DNA of 64,000 bases from positions 51,623 to 115,622 of the forward strand of contig CAZYAI010000003.1 of the NCBI GenBank assembly GCA_964645625.1, read 5' to 3'. Both the position numbers and the translations under genes were made by a program. The DNA comes from AB-137-C09 sp964645625. Lineage in GTDB: Bacteria; Pseudomonadota; Zetaproteobacteria; Mariprofundales; Mariprofundaceae. This document shows, piece by piece, positions 54,466-63,831 of this stretch. Under the pieces are notes generated by a model. It searched no databases. It was not told where the DNA came from and saw only the letters and a program-made list of their open reading frames with translations. Each line of letters starts with the position of its first letter. Within the stretch, counting starts at the first letter, position 1.

Positions 54466-56390
54466 CAGTGATCCTGTTTGACCTCATCGCCTTGAATAGG
54501 TTCCGCATCGCCATCCAAGCTCACTTCCTCATCATCACTGCTGGGCGAGGCTGGGGTTGAGGTGCTAACGGTTGGCTCCTCTCGTTTCAAGCTTTCGCCT
54601 GCTAGAATCTGCCCAATTTCTTTACCTGAAAGTGTTTCATATTCCAACAGTGTTTTGGTCAACTGATGTAAATCATCAATATTTTCACGCAAGATGGTTT
54701 GCGCACGTTGGTAAGCCTCGTCAACAAAGCGACGGATCTCAGCATCAATCAAGCGTGATGTTTCATCTGAAACATGCTGCTGACGTGAAACAGAGCGACC
54801 TAAAAAGACTTCCTCATCATTTTCACTGTACAACAATGGACCAAGCTTATCAGAAAAACCCCAACGGGTGACCATACTACGTGCCAAGTTGGTTGCCATT
54901 TGAATATCGCCAGAAGCACCAGAAGTCACTTTGTCATAACCAAAAATCAATTCCTCGGCAACACGCCCGCCCATGGCAATAGCCAAGTTCGCATGCATTT
55001 TCTCTCGCGACTGCGAGTACTCATCCTTCTCTGGCAGGCGCATCACCATCCCCAATGCTTGACCACGCGGGATAATGGTCATCTTATGAATAGGGTCGGC
55101 GGCAGGGCAATGCATAGAAACCAAAGCATGACCCGCTTCATGGTAAGCAGTGCAGCGTTTTTCATCTTCACTCATCGCCATAGAGCGACGTTCCGTACCC
55201 ATCATGACCTTGTCTTTTGCTTCGTCAAAATCGGCTGCACGCACTTTGTCACGGTTAAAACGTGCTGCCAGCAGTGCTGCTTCATTAACCAAGTTAGCCA
55301 GATCAGCACCAGAAAACCCTGGCGTACCACGTGCAATCACGCGGGAATCCACATTGCCCTCTAATGGTACTTTCTTCATATGCACGTTAAGAATTTGAAT
55401 TCGACCATTCAAGTCTGGACGACCCACAACAATCTGACGGTCAAAACGACCTGGACGTAACAATGCCGGATCCAACACATCAGGACGGTTGGTCGCAGCC
55501 ACCAAAATCACCCCTTCGTTAGCCTCAAAACCATCCATCTCCACCAACATTTGGTTCAGTGTTTGTTCGCGCTCATCGTTACCGCCACCAACACCTGCAC
55601 CACGATGACGACCCATGGCATCAATCTCATCAACAAAGACAATGCATGGCGCATTTTTCTTGGCTTGTTCAAACATATCACGCACACGTGATGCCCCGAC
55701 ACCAACAAACATCTCCACAAAGTCAGACCCTGAGATGGAGAAAAAAGGTACATCCGCTTCGCCAGCCACTGCACGTGCCAAAAGGGTTTTACCTGTACCA
55801 GGAGGTCCCACCAACAACATCCCTTTAGGCAGCTTGCCACCCAAACGGGTAAACTTGGAAGGATCACGCAAGAACTCAATCACCTCTGTGACTTCTTGTT
55901 TTGCTTCATCGCAGCCTGCAACATCGTCAAAGGTGACTTTGGTGGTATTTTCATTCAACAGCTTGGCACGGCTTTTACCGAACGATAAAGCACCGCCTTT
56001 GCCACCACCCTGCATTTGACGCATGAAAAAGATCCACACACCAATCAGCAACAACATAGGAAACCAAGAAATTAAAACAGACAACAGAAACGGCACTTCA
56101 GCAGGATGCTCTGCTTGCACTTCAACTTTATTATCCAACAAGCGTTTCACCAAGTCAGGATCACGCGGTGTTAATACGCTAAAGGTTTTCGTTTCACCAG
56201 AAAGGTCACGGTAAGTACCCGTAATTTGATCATCGGTAATCACTGCTTTATCAACCATGCCTTGATCCACACGTTCAATAAAAGCGGAGTAACTCATGGG
56301 TTTATTTTGCCCTGATGGCGCGCCGAACATATTGAAGACACTCATCATCACCAGTCCGACAGCGACCCATAACAAGATATTTTTACCCAT
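54465..56390 (-). CDS. ftsH: ATP-dependent zinc metalloprotease FtsH
   Basis: This 641-residue membrane protease has two TM helices (about 6-22 and 106-125), an AAA+ module with Walker A GPPGTGKT at 195-202 and Walker B CIVFVDEIDAMGRHRGAG, and a peptidase domain with HEAGH near 415. The acidic C-terminal tail is disordered. It degrades membrane proteins and LpxC-like regulators. ATG 56390 (MGKNILL) is preferred, as GGAG lies nine bases upstream; an in-frame TTG at 56399 abuts that site. Gap 56400-56581 to dprA shows nothing definite. Confidence 0.95.
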   Translation of the reverse strand: MGKNILLWVAVGLVMMSVFNMFGAPSGQNKPMSYSAFIERVDQGMVDKAVITDDQITGTYRDLSGETKTFSVLTPRDPDLVKRLLDNKVEVQAEHPAEVPFLLSVLISWFPMLLLIGVWIFFMRQMQGGGKGGALSFGKSRAKLLNENTTKVTFDDVAGCDEAKQEVTEVIEFLRDPSKFTRLGGKLPKGMLLVGPPGTGKTLLARAVAGEADVPFFSISGSDFVEMFVGVGASRVRDMFEQAKKNAPCIVFVDEIDAMGRHRGAGVGGGNDEREQTLNQMLVEMDGFEANEGVILVAATNRPDVLDPALLRPGRFDRQIVVGRPDLNGRIQILNVHMKKVPLEGNVDSRVIARGTPGFSGADLANLVNEAALLAARFNRDKVRAADFDEAKDKVMMGTERRSMAMSEDEKRCTAYHEAGHALVSMHCPAADPIHKMTIIPRGQALGMVMRLPEKDEYSQSREKMHANLAIAMGGRVAEELIFGYDKVTSGASGDIQMATNLARSMVTRWGFSDKLGPLLYSENDEEVFLGRSVSRQQHVSDETSRLIDAEIRRFVDEAYQRAQTILRENIDDLHQLTKTLLEYETLSGKEIGQILAGESLKREEPTVSTSTPASPSSDDEEVSLDGDAEPIQGDEVKQDH

Positions 56391-56581
56391 GTATTTCAAC
56401 TCCAGCGGTATTACTTAACAGTAAAACCTTTCTTTATCAATAAGTTTGTAGGATTATGACACCCAACGCCTTTATTTCGCTAGCGGCAATATAACGCCAA
56501 CTAAAGCTGGCGCAATACTGCCTGAGCATCCTAAAAAAGTCATGAAAGAACCGTCATCTCGCTGCAAAATCAGCCCAGCGT

Positions 56582-57691
56582 TCAATGACGGCGCAGTGTG
56601 TAACGACTACCTGGCAAGGATTCAATGATCGACTGCATCTCTAAAGATAACAACAATGCTGCCAAATCAGGAACCGTACAAGCACACGCTTCAGCCAATT
56701 GATCGACATGCAAAACATCATGCTGCAACGCACGAATGACCGCCTGCTCACCATCGTTGCAATGCGCCAGCGTACTCTCTAGGGAATCGTCCCTTGCTGC
56801 TTGGGACTGCCAACCCATAAGTTGCATGACATCATCAGCGGATTCTGCCAAATAAGCACCATCACGAATCAGTTGATGACAGCCTGCATGGTTTTGATTG
56901 AGCACAGAGCCAGGCACTGCAAAAACCTCTCTACCATAACGCAAAGCGTGACGCGCTGTAATCAACGAACCAGAAGCAACGTCAGCCTCCATCACCAAGG
57001 TTGCCGCACTTAAACCCGCAATAATGCGATTGCGCTGCGGGAAGTACTCAGGCCTAGCCGACTGCTCAGGCAGGTATTCACTCAGCACGCAACCACCTTG
57101 ACCAACAATAGCCCGTACCTGTTGTTGCTGCATGGGGTATAATGTAAGTAAGCCCGCACCCAATACCGCCACCGTCGGTGCTTGCACAGCCACCGCACCA
57201 CCATGCACCGCAGCATCAATACCATAAGCCATACCACTGACAGTCACCACTTGCTGTGATGATAGGTATTCACTCCAACGACGGCAAATCAAACGTCCCT
57301 CTTTACTGGCCTTTCTTGCCCCGACGATAGCCAGCATGCGCGATGCTTGTAACACATCAAGGTTGCCAAAAGCAAACAAGACCAAAGGCGCATCATCTAT
57401 TTGACGCAAGCTTTCGGGGTATTGAGGGTCATCACGCACCAACAAACGAATGCGCTGCGAGCGGCATTGCTGCAATAACTGTTCAGTTTCTTCCTCCGAA
57501 CTTTGTTGCAAAGCTTGTAGTAACTTAGGACCAATCCCTTCTTGCGCTTGCCATGCTGTCGCCCCAGCCTGCCAAAACGCAGCAGCAGAGCCAAAGGAAG
57601 CAAGCAATTGATTGGCTGTATAAGGACCAATACCTCGAATGCCATAGAGGCGCAAGCAGGCAAGTATCTCGGTATCTGTAACGGCGGCCAT
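56582..57691 (-). CDS. dprA: DNA-processing protein DprA (Smf)
   Basis: This 369-residue protein loads RecA on incoming single-stranded DNA in natural transformation. An N-terminal helix-hairpin-helix/SAM-like part (RLYGIRGIGPYTANQLLASFG) is followed by the Rossmann-like core (LAIVGARKASKEG, VSGMAYGIDAAVHGGA, SEYLPEQ, FPQRNRIIAGLS, EVFAVPGSV) and a C-terminal winged helix. It follows the LysM-protein gene by 15 bases, a common order. Confidence 0.94.
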   Translation of the reverse strand: MAAVTDTEILACLRLYGIRGIGPYTANQLLASFGSAAAFWQAGATAWQAQEGIGPKLLQALQQSSEEETEQLLQQCRSQRIRLLVRDDPQYPESLRQIDDAPLVLFAFGNLDVLQASRMLAIVGARKASKEGRLICRRWSEYLSSQQVVTVSGMAYGIDAAVHGGAVAVQAPTVAVLGAGLLTLYPMQQQQVRAIVGQGGCVLSEYLPEQSARPEYFPQRNRIIAGLSAATLVMEADVASGSLITARHALRYGREVFAVPGSVLNQNHAGCHQLIRDGAYLAESADDVMQLMGWQSQAARDDSLESTLAHCNDGEQAVIRALQHDVLHVDQLAEACACTVPDLAALLLSLEMQSIIESLPGSRYTLRRH

Positions 57692-57706
57692 AGCTGTAAG
57701 AACGAT

Positions 57707-58858
57707 TTACCGCCCAGATGGACGTACTGCATCCCCCATGTGAATAGGTGAAATAGCCTCTGTAACCAGCGTCATCGCACTATTCCGCGATGTGGAAATC
57801 ACCACGACACGCGCAATACGCTCTTCTGGCAAACGCATACTATTACCTGTGATACGATCCTTCACATCACGACCAGCGCGAAACACTTGGAACTGCATAC
57901 CAGGTCTAAGCCCCTGCTTCTTCCCTAAGTTAATTGCCATAATTTGATTAGCACTCACTTCGGTGGTGTCATCTTGCAAATAAACCACGGAACCCTGCAT
58001 ATTATATAAAGAAACAGAGGGAACGATACGTGTGTTTATTTTTTTAGCTGGAACCAACAGATCGCCTTGGGATATTTCTGCATAGGCATACAAAATATGA
58101 CCTTTATACATAGCACCACGTACTGATGTAATGTGAATACGTCCCAAATGATGCATCAACACCCCAAGACGTTCGCCATGTTGGGGGTCTTCGACTTCAT
58201 GACCTGCACGAAATATATCAAACGCATCACCCGCCCGAACAGCTTGTGCAAAACGCATATACACTTCATCACCTGCGCCATAATTAAGTCGCTGCATTTC
58301 TGAATCAAGAATATACCCCACGGAGGGGAAGGTATCTTCTGGGTTGATATAGTCACGATGTAACATTTCAGGCAATGTAAACTCTACGGCTGTTCCCGCC
58401 TCAATGCGTTCAACCTCTTTTACAATCATGCGTGGTTTAGGGCGAATCGTCGTCAGTCCACCAACCGCTTTCGCTTCCTCTGGTGTCATCAGGCGTTGGT
58501 GGTTCATGGTGGTTTTTTCGGCGGGAGCTGGATCCGCTGAAGTTTGAGCGTTTCCTTCTTGTGTAGTCATCACTGGCGCATGCACTTTGGAGGCATCAAA
58601 CCAAATTTTATTACCAGGGTAGATTAAATCAGGATTGGTAATGTATAAATTCCGCTCCCACAATTCCATCCAACGCTTAGGATTTTTAAAAAAGTGATTG
58701 GCAATATCCCACAGTGTATCGTTTTTCTTCACCACATAGGGTTGCGTAATATCACCCTTCAAGTCAGTGCCAAGGTCATTTGCCTCCGCTGCGGCAGGGA
58801 TCACCCACAGGGCTAAAGCTAATAACATCACACCACGAATCATTGATTGAATCAGCAT
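57707..58858 (-). CDS. LysM-domain exported protein upstream of dprA
   Basis: This 383-residue protein has a signal peptide (SMIRGVMLLALALWVIPAAAEA) and a LysM domain at about 45-100 (PYVVKKNDTLWDIANHFFKNPKRWMELWERN, IYPGNKIWF). A long C-terminal part carries beta-strand motifs (GDEVYMRFAQAVRAGDAFDIFRAG; LRPGMQFQVFRAGRDV). LysM binds peptidoglycan. ATG 58858 is chosen because AGGAG lies seven bases upstream; the longer ORF to 59011 lacks a signal peptide. Proteins of this layout often precede dprA. Confidence 0.85.
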   Translation of the reverse strand: MLIQSMIRGVMLLALALWVIPAAAEANDLGTDLKGDITQPYVVKKNDTLWDIANHFFKNPKRWMELWERNLYITNPDLIYPGNKIWFDASKVHAPVMTTQEGNAQTSADPAPAEKTTMNHQRLMTPEEAKAVGGLTTIRPKPRMIVKEVERIEAGTAVEFTLPEMLHRDYINPEDTFPSVGYILDSEMQRLNYGAGDEVYMRFAQAVRAGDAFDIFRAGHEVEDPQHGERLGVLMHHLGRIHITSVRGAMYKGHILYAYAEISQGDLLVPAKKINTRIVPSVSLYNMQGSVVYLQDDTTEVSANQIMAINLGKKQGLRPGMQFQVFRAGRDVKDRITGNSMRLPEERIARVVVISTSRNSAMTLVTEAISPIHMGDAVRPSGR

Positions 58859-58945
58859 GGGAGCACTCCTATTCACTCTTCTTAAGTAGTTAACTATATT
58901 TATTTTAACATTTCTAGCGATGGATATTTCGCGATATTCAAGGCA

Positions 58946-58992
58946 CAAAAACGGGCGTATAGCACCGCTATATAACGTTTTTTGTAACGCCC
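58946..58992 (-). terminator. Candidate terminator after plsY
   Basis: On the minus strand a nested hairpin (GGGCGT/ACGCCC outer, TATAGC/GCTATA inner) is followed by GTTTTTG. It lies between plsY and the LysM-protein gene. The large inner bulge lowers certainty. Confidence 0.4.
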
Positions 58993-59044
58993 AAGATCGT
59001 GAAATAGACAAGATTAAAAATGCTAAAATAATTATGGGTGACTA

Positions 59045-59650
59045 CTATCCACCCGTTTTGGGCTCTTCATTGCGCAATAATCGTTGAATATTGCTCGCAT
59101 GACGAATCAGCACCAACAGTGCCAACACCCAAGCCGCCCACCATGTTGGCGTACCACCAGCATGACTCACAAACACCAGCAAGGGAATCATAGCTGCGGC
59201 GATGATCGATGCCAAAGCCACATAGCGGGTACTAAAAAAGACCACCAACCATACGGCGAAGGCAGCTAAGCCAATCCACGGCAGCCACGGCAGCAACACA
59301 CCAAACATGGTGGCAACCCCTTTACCGCCTTTAAAACGAAGATAAACAGGGAAAATATGCCCAATGAATGCCGCCAAGCCGACACTGACCAATAACATTT
59401 CCTGATTCGGTGCTAACCACGCCACCAGAGCCACAGGTGTTGCGCCTTTGGCAATATCCGCCAACAAGGTCAATATACCAACGGTTTTACCGCCCGTGCG
59501 CAAGGCATTGGTGGCACCGATATTACCACTGCCATGTTCACGCGGATCCTTGTCGGACAAAGCCTTGCTAAATAGCAGACCAAAAGGAATACCGCCGAGT
59601 AAATAGGCGGCAACAATCCAGAGTGCAAACTCTGGTGCTAGCGAAGTCAT
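59045..59650 (-). CDS. plsY: Glycerol-3-phosphate acyltransferase PlsY
   Basis: This 201-residue five-TM protein acylates glycerol 3-phosphate using acyl-phosphate. It has the three family motifs: GSGNIGATNALR, GHIFPVYLRFKGGKGVAT and the later STRYVALASI region. The glycerol 3-phosphate comes from GpsA, encoded at 38066-39049. It follows the reductase gene by 16 bases. Confidence 0.94.
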   Translation of the reverse strand: MTSLAPEFALWIVAAYLLGGIPFGLLFSKALSDKDPREHGSGNIGATNALRTGGKTVGILTLLADIAKGATPVALVAWLAPNQEMLLVSVGLAAFIGHIFPVYLRFKGGKGVATMFGVLLPWLPWIGLAAFAVWLVVFFSTRYVALASIIAAAMIPLLVFVSHAGGTPTWWAAWVLALLVLIRHASNIQRLLRNEEPKTGG

Positions 59651-59666
59651 ATATGCGTTACCGTCA

Positions 59667-60617
59667 TCACAGCTTGCGGTAATTTTCGCGGCAGTCGTTC
59701 ATACTTTGCTGCAAACGTGCTGCTTGATTACCATTGATGTAAGTAGGCAATACTGCTTCGACCGAAGAGGCTTCACCAAAGCATGATGGGAATGGCTGAT
59801 CGCCTGCAACAATATTATCCTGTTTAAGCATCGCCAATTGATCGGGCGTTAATGGAGGCACGGGCAAAAACTGCAACACAGTAGCCATCAAGCCTGCAAC
59901 CGCAGAAGGTACAGGAATACACAAACGTGAGCGACCTCTAGCATCCAGTAATAATTGCACCAAATCTTTAAAGCTGTAAGCACGTGGTCCACCAAGGTCA
60001 AAGCTTTGCCCTATCGTTGTTTTATCTGACACGCTTTGCACAAAGGCACGAGCCACATCTTCCACCCATACAGGTTGAAAGTAGGTTTCACCTGCGATCA
60101 CAGGGAACACAGGCAACAAACGCGACATCGCATCAAGCTTGTTAAAGAAATCATCTTCACGACCAAAAATAACCGAAGGACGCATAATCGTCCAATCCAA
60201 GCCACTGTCGCGCACGGCTTGTTCCGCAGCATGTTTGGTACGTCCATAATCACTGCTGTGATTACCATCTACACCCAATGCAGACATATGAATATAACGC
60301 GTAATACCTGCCTGTTTGCAAGCATTAATCACACGCTTTGTACCCTCAACATGCGCTTCGCTAAACGTGTAACGACCACGCTCAAACAACACACCCACCA
60401 AGTTAATCACGCAATCTACGCCCGCTAACGCAGCATCCAGACCTTTGCCTGTGCAAATATCAACCTGTGCTGTGCTGGCACCATCGACCCACATACGACG
60501 AGCGTTTTCTGGGTGACGACAAGCAATACGTACTTGATGACCTTCGGCCAATGCCTGACGCACAATTGAGCGTCCTACAAAACCGCTACCGCCAATCACA
60601 CAAATTTTCTTCGCCAT
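59667..60617 (-). CDS. NAD(P)-binding SDR-type reductase (NDUFA9-like, complex I assembly type)
   Basis: This 316-residue protein has an extended-SDR Rossmann fold with the nucleotide loop IGGSGFVGRSIVRQAL, the central HMSALGVDGNHSSDYGRTKHAAE and WTIMRPSVIFGREDDF. It belongs to the atypical SDR group related to mitochondrial NDUFA9 and quinone-associated reductases. The YxxxK is present (YGRTK). ATG 60617 is chosen because AGGAGGG stands upstream. Substrate unknown. The 247-base gap upstream shows nothing definite. Confidence 0.82.
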   Translation of the reverse strand: MAKKICVIGGSGFVGRSIVRQALAEGHQVRIACRHPENARRMWVDGASTAQVDICTGKGLDAALAGVDCVINLVGVLFERGRYTFSEAHVEGTKRVINACKQAGITRYIHMSALGVDGNHSSDYGRTKHAAEQAVRDSGLDWTIMRPSVIFGREDDFFNKLDAMSRLLPVFPVIAGETYFQPVWVEDVARAFVQSVSDKTTIGQSFDLGGPRAYSFKDLVQLLLDARGRSRLCIPVPSAVAGLMATVLQFLPVPPLTPDQLAMLKQDNIVAGDQPFPSCFGEASSVEAVLPTYINGNQAARLQQSMNDCRENYRKL

Positions 60618-60864
60618 GGAGTCCCTCCTGATAAAATAACGCATCCCGCGCTCAATTCTGCGGAAGAATGCCTATCCTGCAAGCAAAGCGCGTTAGTAAG
60701 GAATGAACGTTAGATAATTTATGCATGTAAAACACAGGGATTGTATTTCATATCAAAGCAAAAAAAGCCTAGTATAACCCCATCAAAGCACGTAAACGCA
60801 CGCATTAAAAACGCCAAGCAGCACAACTTTTTGCCATTGCGCAACCATGGCTTAGCCTGCATCC

Positions 60865-62007
60865 ATGATCGCCTACCGAACCTTGCACACAGCACGCCTG
60901 TTTTACTTTTTTTATTTTGCAGTGATGGGCTTGGTACTCCCTTTTTTTCCTGTTTATCTGGCATCGCTGCAAATGGAAGCATTCACCATCGGCTTCATCA
61001 TAGCCTTGATTTCCGCTGCGCGTATTTTTGCCCCGCCGTTATTTGGTTATTGCCTAGAGCAACGGCATTACAACCCTGCAATCATCTTGTGTTTATCGTC
61101 GCTGGTGGCTGGCATTGCGCTGCTGCCGTTGAATAACATCGCCATATATTTACCTATTTTCGGATTTTTGGTATTACTTTTTGCGCTGTTATGGTCAGGC
61201 ATGCTAGCACCAGCCGAAAGCTTAACCATTCACCTAGCAGAGGCGAATCAGACCCATTATTCACGCATACGCTTGTGGGGTTCAGTAGGGTTTATCGTAA
61301 GTTCTTTACTGGCAGGCAGTTATTTAGCAGGCGAACACATACGCATATTACCGTGGATTATGGCAGCATTAATGCTTGCTTTGGCACTCAGCTCGTTTGC
61401 TTTTATCCACATGCCATCATTGAGCCAACACCACGACGATGCACCATTACCCTATTCACAAGAAACACGCCGCCTCATGCTTGCTGGGCTGCTCATGCAA
61501 TGTTCCCACGGAGCCTATTATGCTTTTTTTAGCCTGTACCTGATACAAATCGGCTACCAAGCGCAATGGATCAGCTTCTTTTGGGTGGTTGCCGTCGGTG
61601 CAGAAATCATGCTTATGGCATGGGCAGGGCATTGGCTACAACGCTGTTCGCTAAGCCTCTGCTTGCACATCTGTTTTGTACTAGCCGCGCTGCGCTGGTT
61701 AGGCATCGCCTATACCGAGGCTTGGTGGTGGCTATTACTATGGCAACTATGCCATGCCGCCACCTTTGGAGCCTTCCACATCAGCAGTATTACAGCCATA
61801 AACCGCATGGTAGCTCCTTCGCGCCAAGCCTCAGCGCAAGGCTGGTTAGGCGCAATGACCTTTGGCTTAGGCGGCATGCTGGGTGTCATGTTAGCAGGTT
61901 GGCTGGTGCAAGTAATGGATATTCGCGCCGCCTTATTAAGTTCATCCATCATCGCCCTACTTGGTGCATGGCTATATCACCCCTCCGCGACTGCAAATAA
62001 TGAATAA
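60865..62007 (+). CDS. MFS transporter, MFS_1-like/HcaT type
   Basis: This 380-residue protein has 12 likely TM helices in two halves, with FFYFAVMGLVLPFFPVYLASLQM at the start and RLWGSVGFIVSSLLAG between helices 4 and 5. It resembles the HcaT/LacY-like branch. The substrate is unknown. It is the only plus-strand gene in this part of the window and converges on the HEPN gene. Confidence 0.85.
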   Translation: MIAYRTLHTARLFYFFYFAVMGLVLPFFPVYLASLQMEAFTIGFIIALISAARIFAPPLFGYCLEQRHYNPAIILCLSSLVAGIALLPLNNIAIYLPIFGFLVLLFALLWSGMLAPAESLTIHLAEANQTHYSRIRLWGSVGFIVSSLLAGSYLAGEHIRILPWIMAALMLALALSSFAFIHMPSLSQHHDDAPLPYSQETRRLMLAGLLMQCSHGAYYAFFSLYLIQIGYQAQWISFFWVVAVGAEIMLMAWAGHWLQRCSLSLCLHICFVLAALRWLGIAYTEAWWWLLLWQLCHAATFGAFHISSITAINRMVAPSRQASAQGWLGAMTFGLGGMLGVMLAGWLVQVMDIRAALLSSSIIALLGAWLYHPSATANNE

Positions 62008-62053
62008 AACGAAAAGTCACACAACAACGACCCAAACGTTTGAATGCAATTTG

Positions 62054-62446
62054 TCAAAGCTCTACGTATGACCAAATTTTCATACAACTAAGCTCTGCCA
62101 ATTGTACATATTCAGCAGCATCCAAAGCAGCATCGCATCCAGCACTTTCAGGGTAACGCATCTCCACCGCGTAAGGTGTAAGTTCGATAATCGCATCAAG
62201 CGTGGATAAATCAGATTCATAAGACTCAGCCAAATCAAGCAACCGTCCAAGGTCATGAGTTTTAGGGAAACTAAAGCAATGGCGACTAAGCAAAAAACCT
62301 TTCAACGCTTTTTCAACCGCCTGCTGAGCATGAAATATGATAATATCGGTTAACGGTTCATCAGCTTGTAGTAATTGATGGCATGCTTTTAAGTCATGGT
62401 CACTTTTCATGCGCCATGCCGCTAACAAATCATGGTGATTAGACAT
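62054..62446 (-). CDS. HEPN-domain protein (HEPN-MNT pair)
   Basis: The 130-residue helical protein has HDLKACHQLL, FHAQQAVEKALKGFLLSRHCF and KTHDLGRLLDLAE, the pattern of the PF05168-type HEPN family. The RNase R-x4-6-H motif seen in HepT-type toxins is not obvious, so activity is uncertain. ATG 62446 overlaps the MNT stop by eight bases. Together they form a HEPN-MNT toxin-antitoxin-like pair. Confidence 0.8.
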   Translation of the reverse strand: MSNHHDLLAAWRMKSDHDLKACHQLLQADEPLTDIIIFHAQQAVEKALKGFLLSRHCFSFPKTHDLGRLLDLAESYESDLSTLDAIIELTPYAVEMRYPESAGCDAALDAAEYVQLAELSCMKIWSYVEL

Positions 62447-62747
62447 AGCGAATACCCTCATGAAGGACATTATAGCACAAACTACCCTCAACGTCTTTCC
62501 AGCGAGAAAACTCTTCTGGCGTATAAACCACTATATCTTTGGCAACCTGCCATTTACGCATGACACGGTAAGCTTGCGCCGTTCGTTTAGGGCGTGGCAG
62601 TTCGCTTTTTTGAATAAAAAAGACATCAACATCGGAATCATCATGCGCATCATTTCTAGCATAAGAACCAAAGAGCCATGCAGCATCAGCATGCAGTTCT
62701 CTTGCCGCTTCTGTAATATATTGGCGTATTTCTTGTTGTTCAATCAT
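62439..62747 (-). CDS. Minimal nucleotidyltransferase (MNT) protein
   Basis: The 102-residue protein has the nucleotidyltransferase motif GSYARNDAHDDSDVDVFF with the two metal-binding Asp residues. Related MntA proteins add AMP to HEPN toxins to neutralise them (established for other pairs). It starts five bases from the 3' end of acpS and precedes the HEPN gene on the same strand. Confidence 0.85.
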   Translation of the reverse strand: MIEQQEIRQYITEAARELHADAAWLFGSYARNDAHDDSDVDVFFIQKSELPRPKRTAQAYRVMRKWQVAKDIVVYTPEEFSRWKDVEGSLCYNVLHEGIRYV

Positions 62748-62752
62748 GATGA

Positions 62753-63127
62753 TTACCCCTCCGCGACTGCAAATGCCATTGCTATACCATCGTCATCGGT
62801 TAACGATAGGTGAATACGCTGAATCGATCGTGCAGCAGCAGCTTGCTTTGCGCTGGCGTGCAACTTGATGGCGGGTTGCCCACTGGGGTGATAATACACT
62901 TCGATATCAGAAGGTGATACGCCCGCAAAACCTGTGCCTAAAGCTTTGGAGACCGCCTCTTTGGCAGCAAAAAACATCGCCAAGCGGCGTTCCACTGGCT
63001 GTTTGGCACAGGCTAAGGCGTATTCATCGGCGGTGAAACAATGGTCAATGAAACGTTCACCAAACCGCTGATAACTGCGAGCAATACGCGCAATGACCAC
63101 GCGGTCGATACCGATGCCAATAATCAC
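62753..63127 (-). CDS. acpS: Holo-[acyl-carrier-protein] synthase
   Basis: The 124-residue enzyme attaches 4'-phosphopantetheine to ACP. It has GIGIDRVVIARI at the N-terminus and the metal/substrate motif RRLAMFFAAKEAVSKALGTG. The start is GTG 63127, overlapping the pdxJ stop by four bases (GTGA). The pdxJ-acpS order is conserved in many proteobacteria. Confidence 0.94.
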   Translation of the reverse strand: MIIGIGIDRVVIARIARSYQRFGERFIDHCFTADEYALACAKQPVERRLAMFFAAKEAVSKALGTGFAGVSPSDIEVYYHPSGQPAIKLHASAKQAAAARSIQRIHLSLTDDDGIAMAFAVAEG

Positions 63128-63831
63128 CGTTGCATGCAGCGCAAAAAGTCGCGCACCGACTGCTCCAAGCCTTTGAACACAGCATCAGCAACAATGGCAT
63201 GACCGATATTCAACACCTGAAGTTCAGGAATATTAACCATCGCAGGCGTATTCTCCAAGGTCAAACCATGACCTGCATGTACTTCTAACCCTACCGATGC
63301 CGCGTAACTGGCTGCCTCAGTAATAACGGCGCATTCAGCATCTCGCGCTGCACCCGTTAGGTTGGCATAATGCCCTGTATGTAGCTCGACCACGGGCGCA
63401 GCGATGGCAACACTGGCATCAATTTGCGCCTTTGTCGGGTCAATAAACATAGAAACACGGCAACCAGCATCGCTTAAACGCGCCACTGCTTCACGCAGCG
63501 CAGGGATTTGACCCGCTACATCTAAGCCACCTTCGGTAGTCAGTTCCTCACGTTTTTCTGGCACCAAACAAACGGCTTGTGGTTTAAGTCGGCAAGCGAT
63601 GTTGACCATTTCGGGGCGTGCTGCCATTTCCATATTTAGGTGCAAATCCATCGCAGCAAGACGTTCCATATCACGGTCTTGCATATGGCGACGGTCTTCG
63701 CGCAGATGCGCCGTAATGCTATGCGCGCCAGCACGCAGACAATGTTCCGCCGCTATAATGGGGTCAGGGTATTCCGTAAGTCGTGCTTGCCGCAATGTGG
63801 CAATATGATCAATGTTTACACCAAGAAGCAT
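63124..63831 (-). CDS. pdxJ: Pyridoxine 5'-phosphate synthase
   Basis: This 235-residue TIM-barrel enzyme joins deoxyxylulose 5-phosphate and aminoacetone phosphate in vitamin B6 synthesis. It has LGVNIDHIATLRQAR, GAHSITAHLREDRRHM, LVPEKREELTTEGGLDV, MFIDP and VHAGHGLTLEN. ATG 63831 is chosen, with GAGG seven bases upstream, over an in-frame TTG one codon earlier. The remaining 63832-64000 shows no gene I can support. Confidence 0.95.
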   Translation of the reverse strand: MLLGVNIDHIATLRQARLTEYPDPIIAAEHCLRAGAHSITAHLREDRRHMQDRDMERLAAMDLHLNMEMAARPEMVNIACRLKPQAVCLVPEKREELTTEGGLDVAGQIPALREAVARLSDAGCRVSMFIDPTKAQIDASVAIAAPVVELHTGHYANLTGAARDAECAVITEAASYAASVGLEVHAGHGLTLENTPAMVNIPELQVLNIGHAIVADAVFKGLEQSVRDFLRCMQR

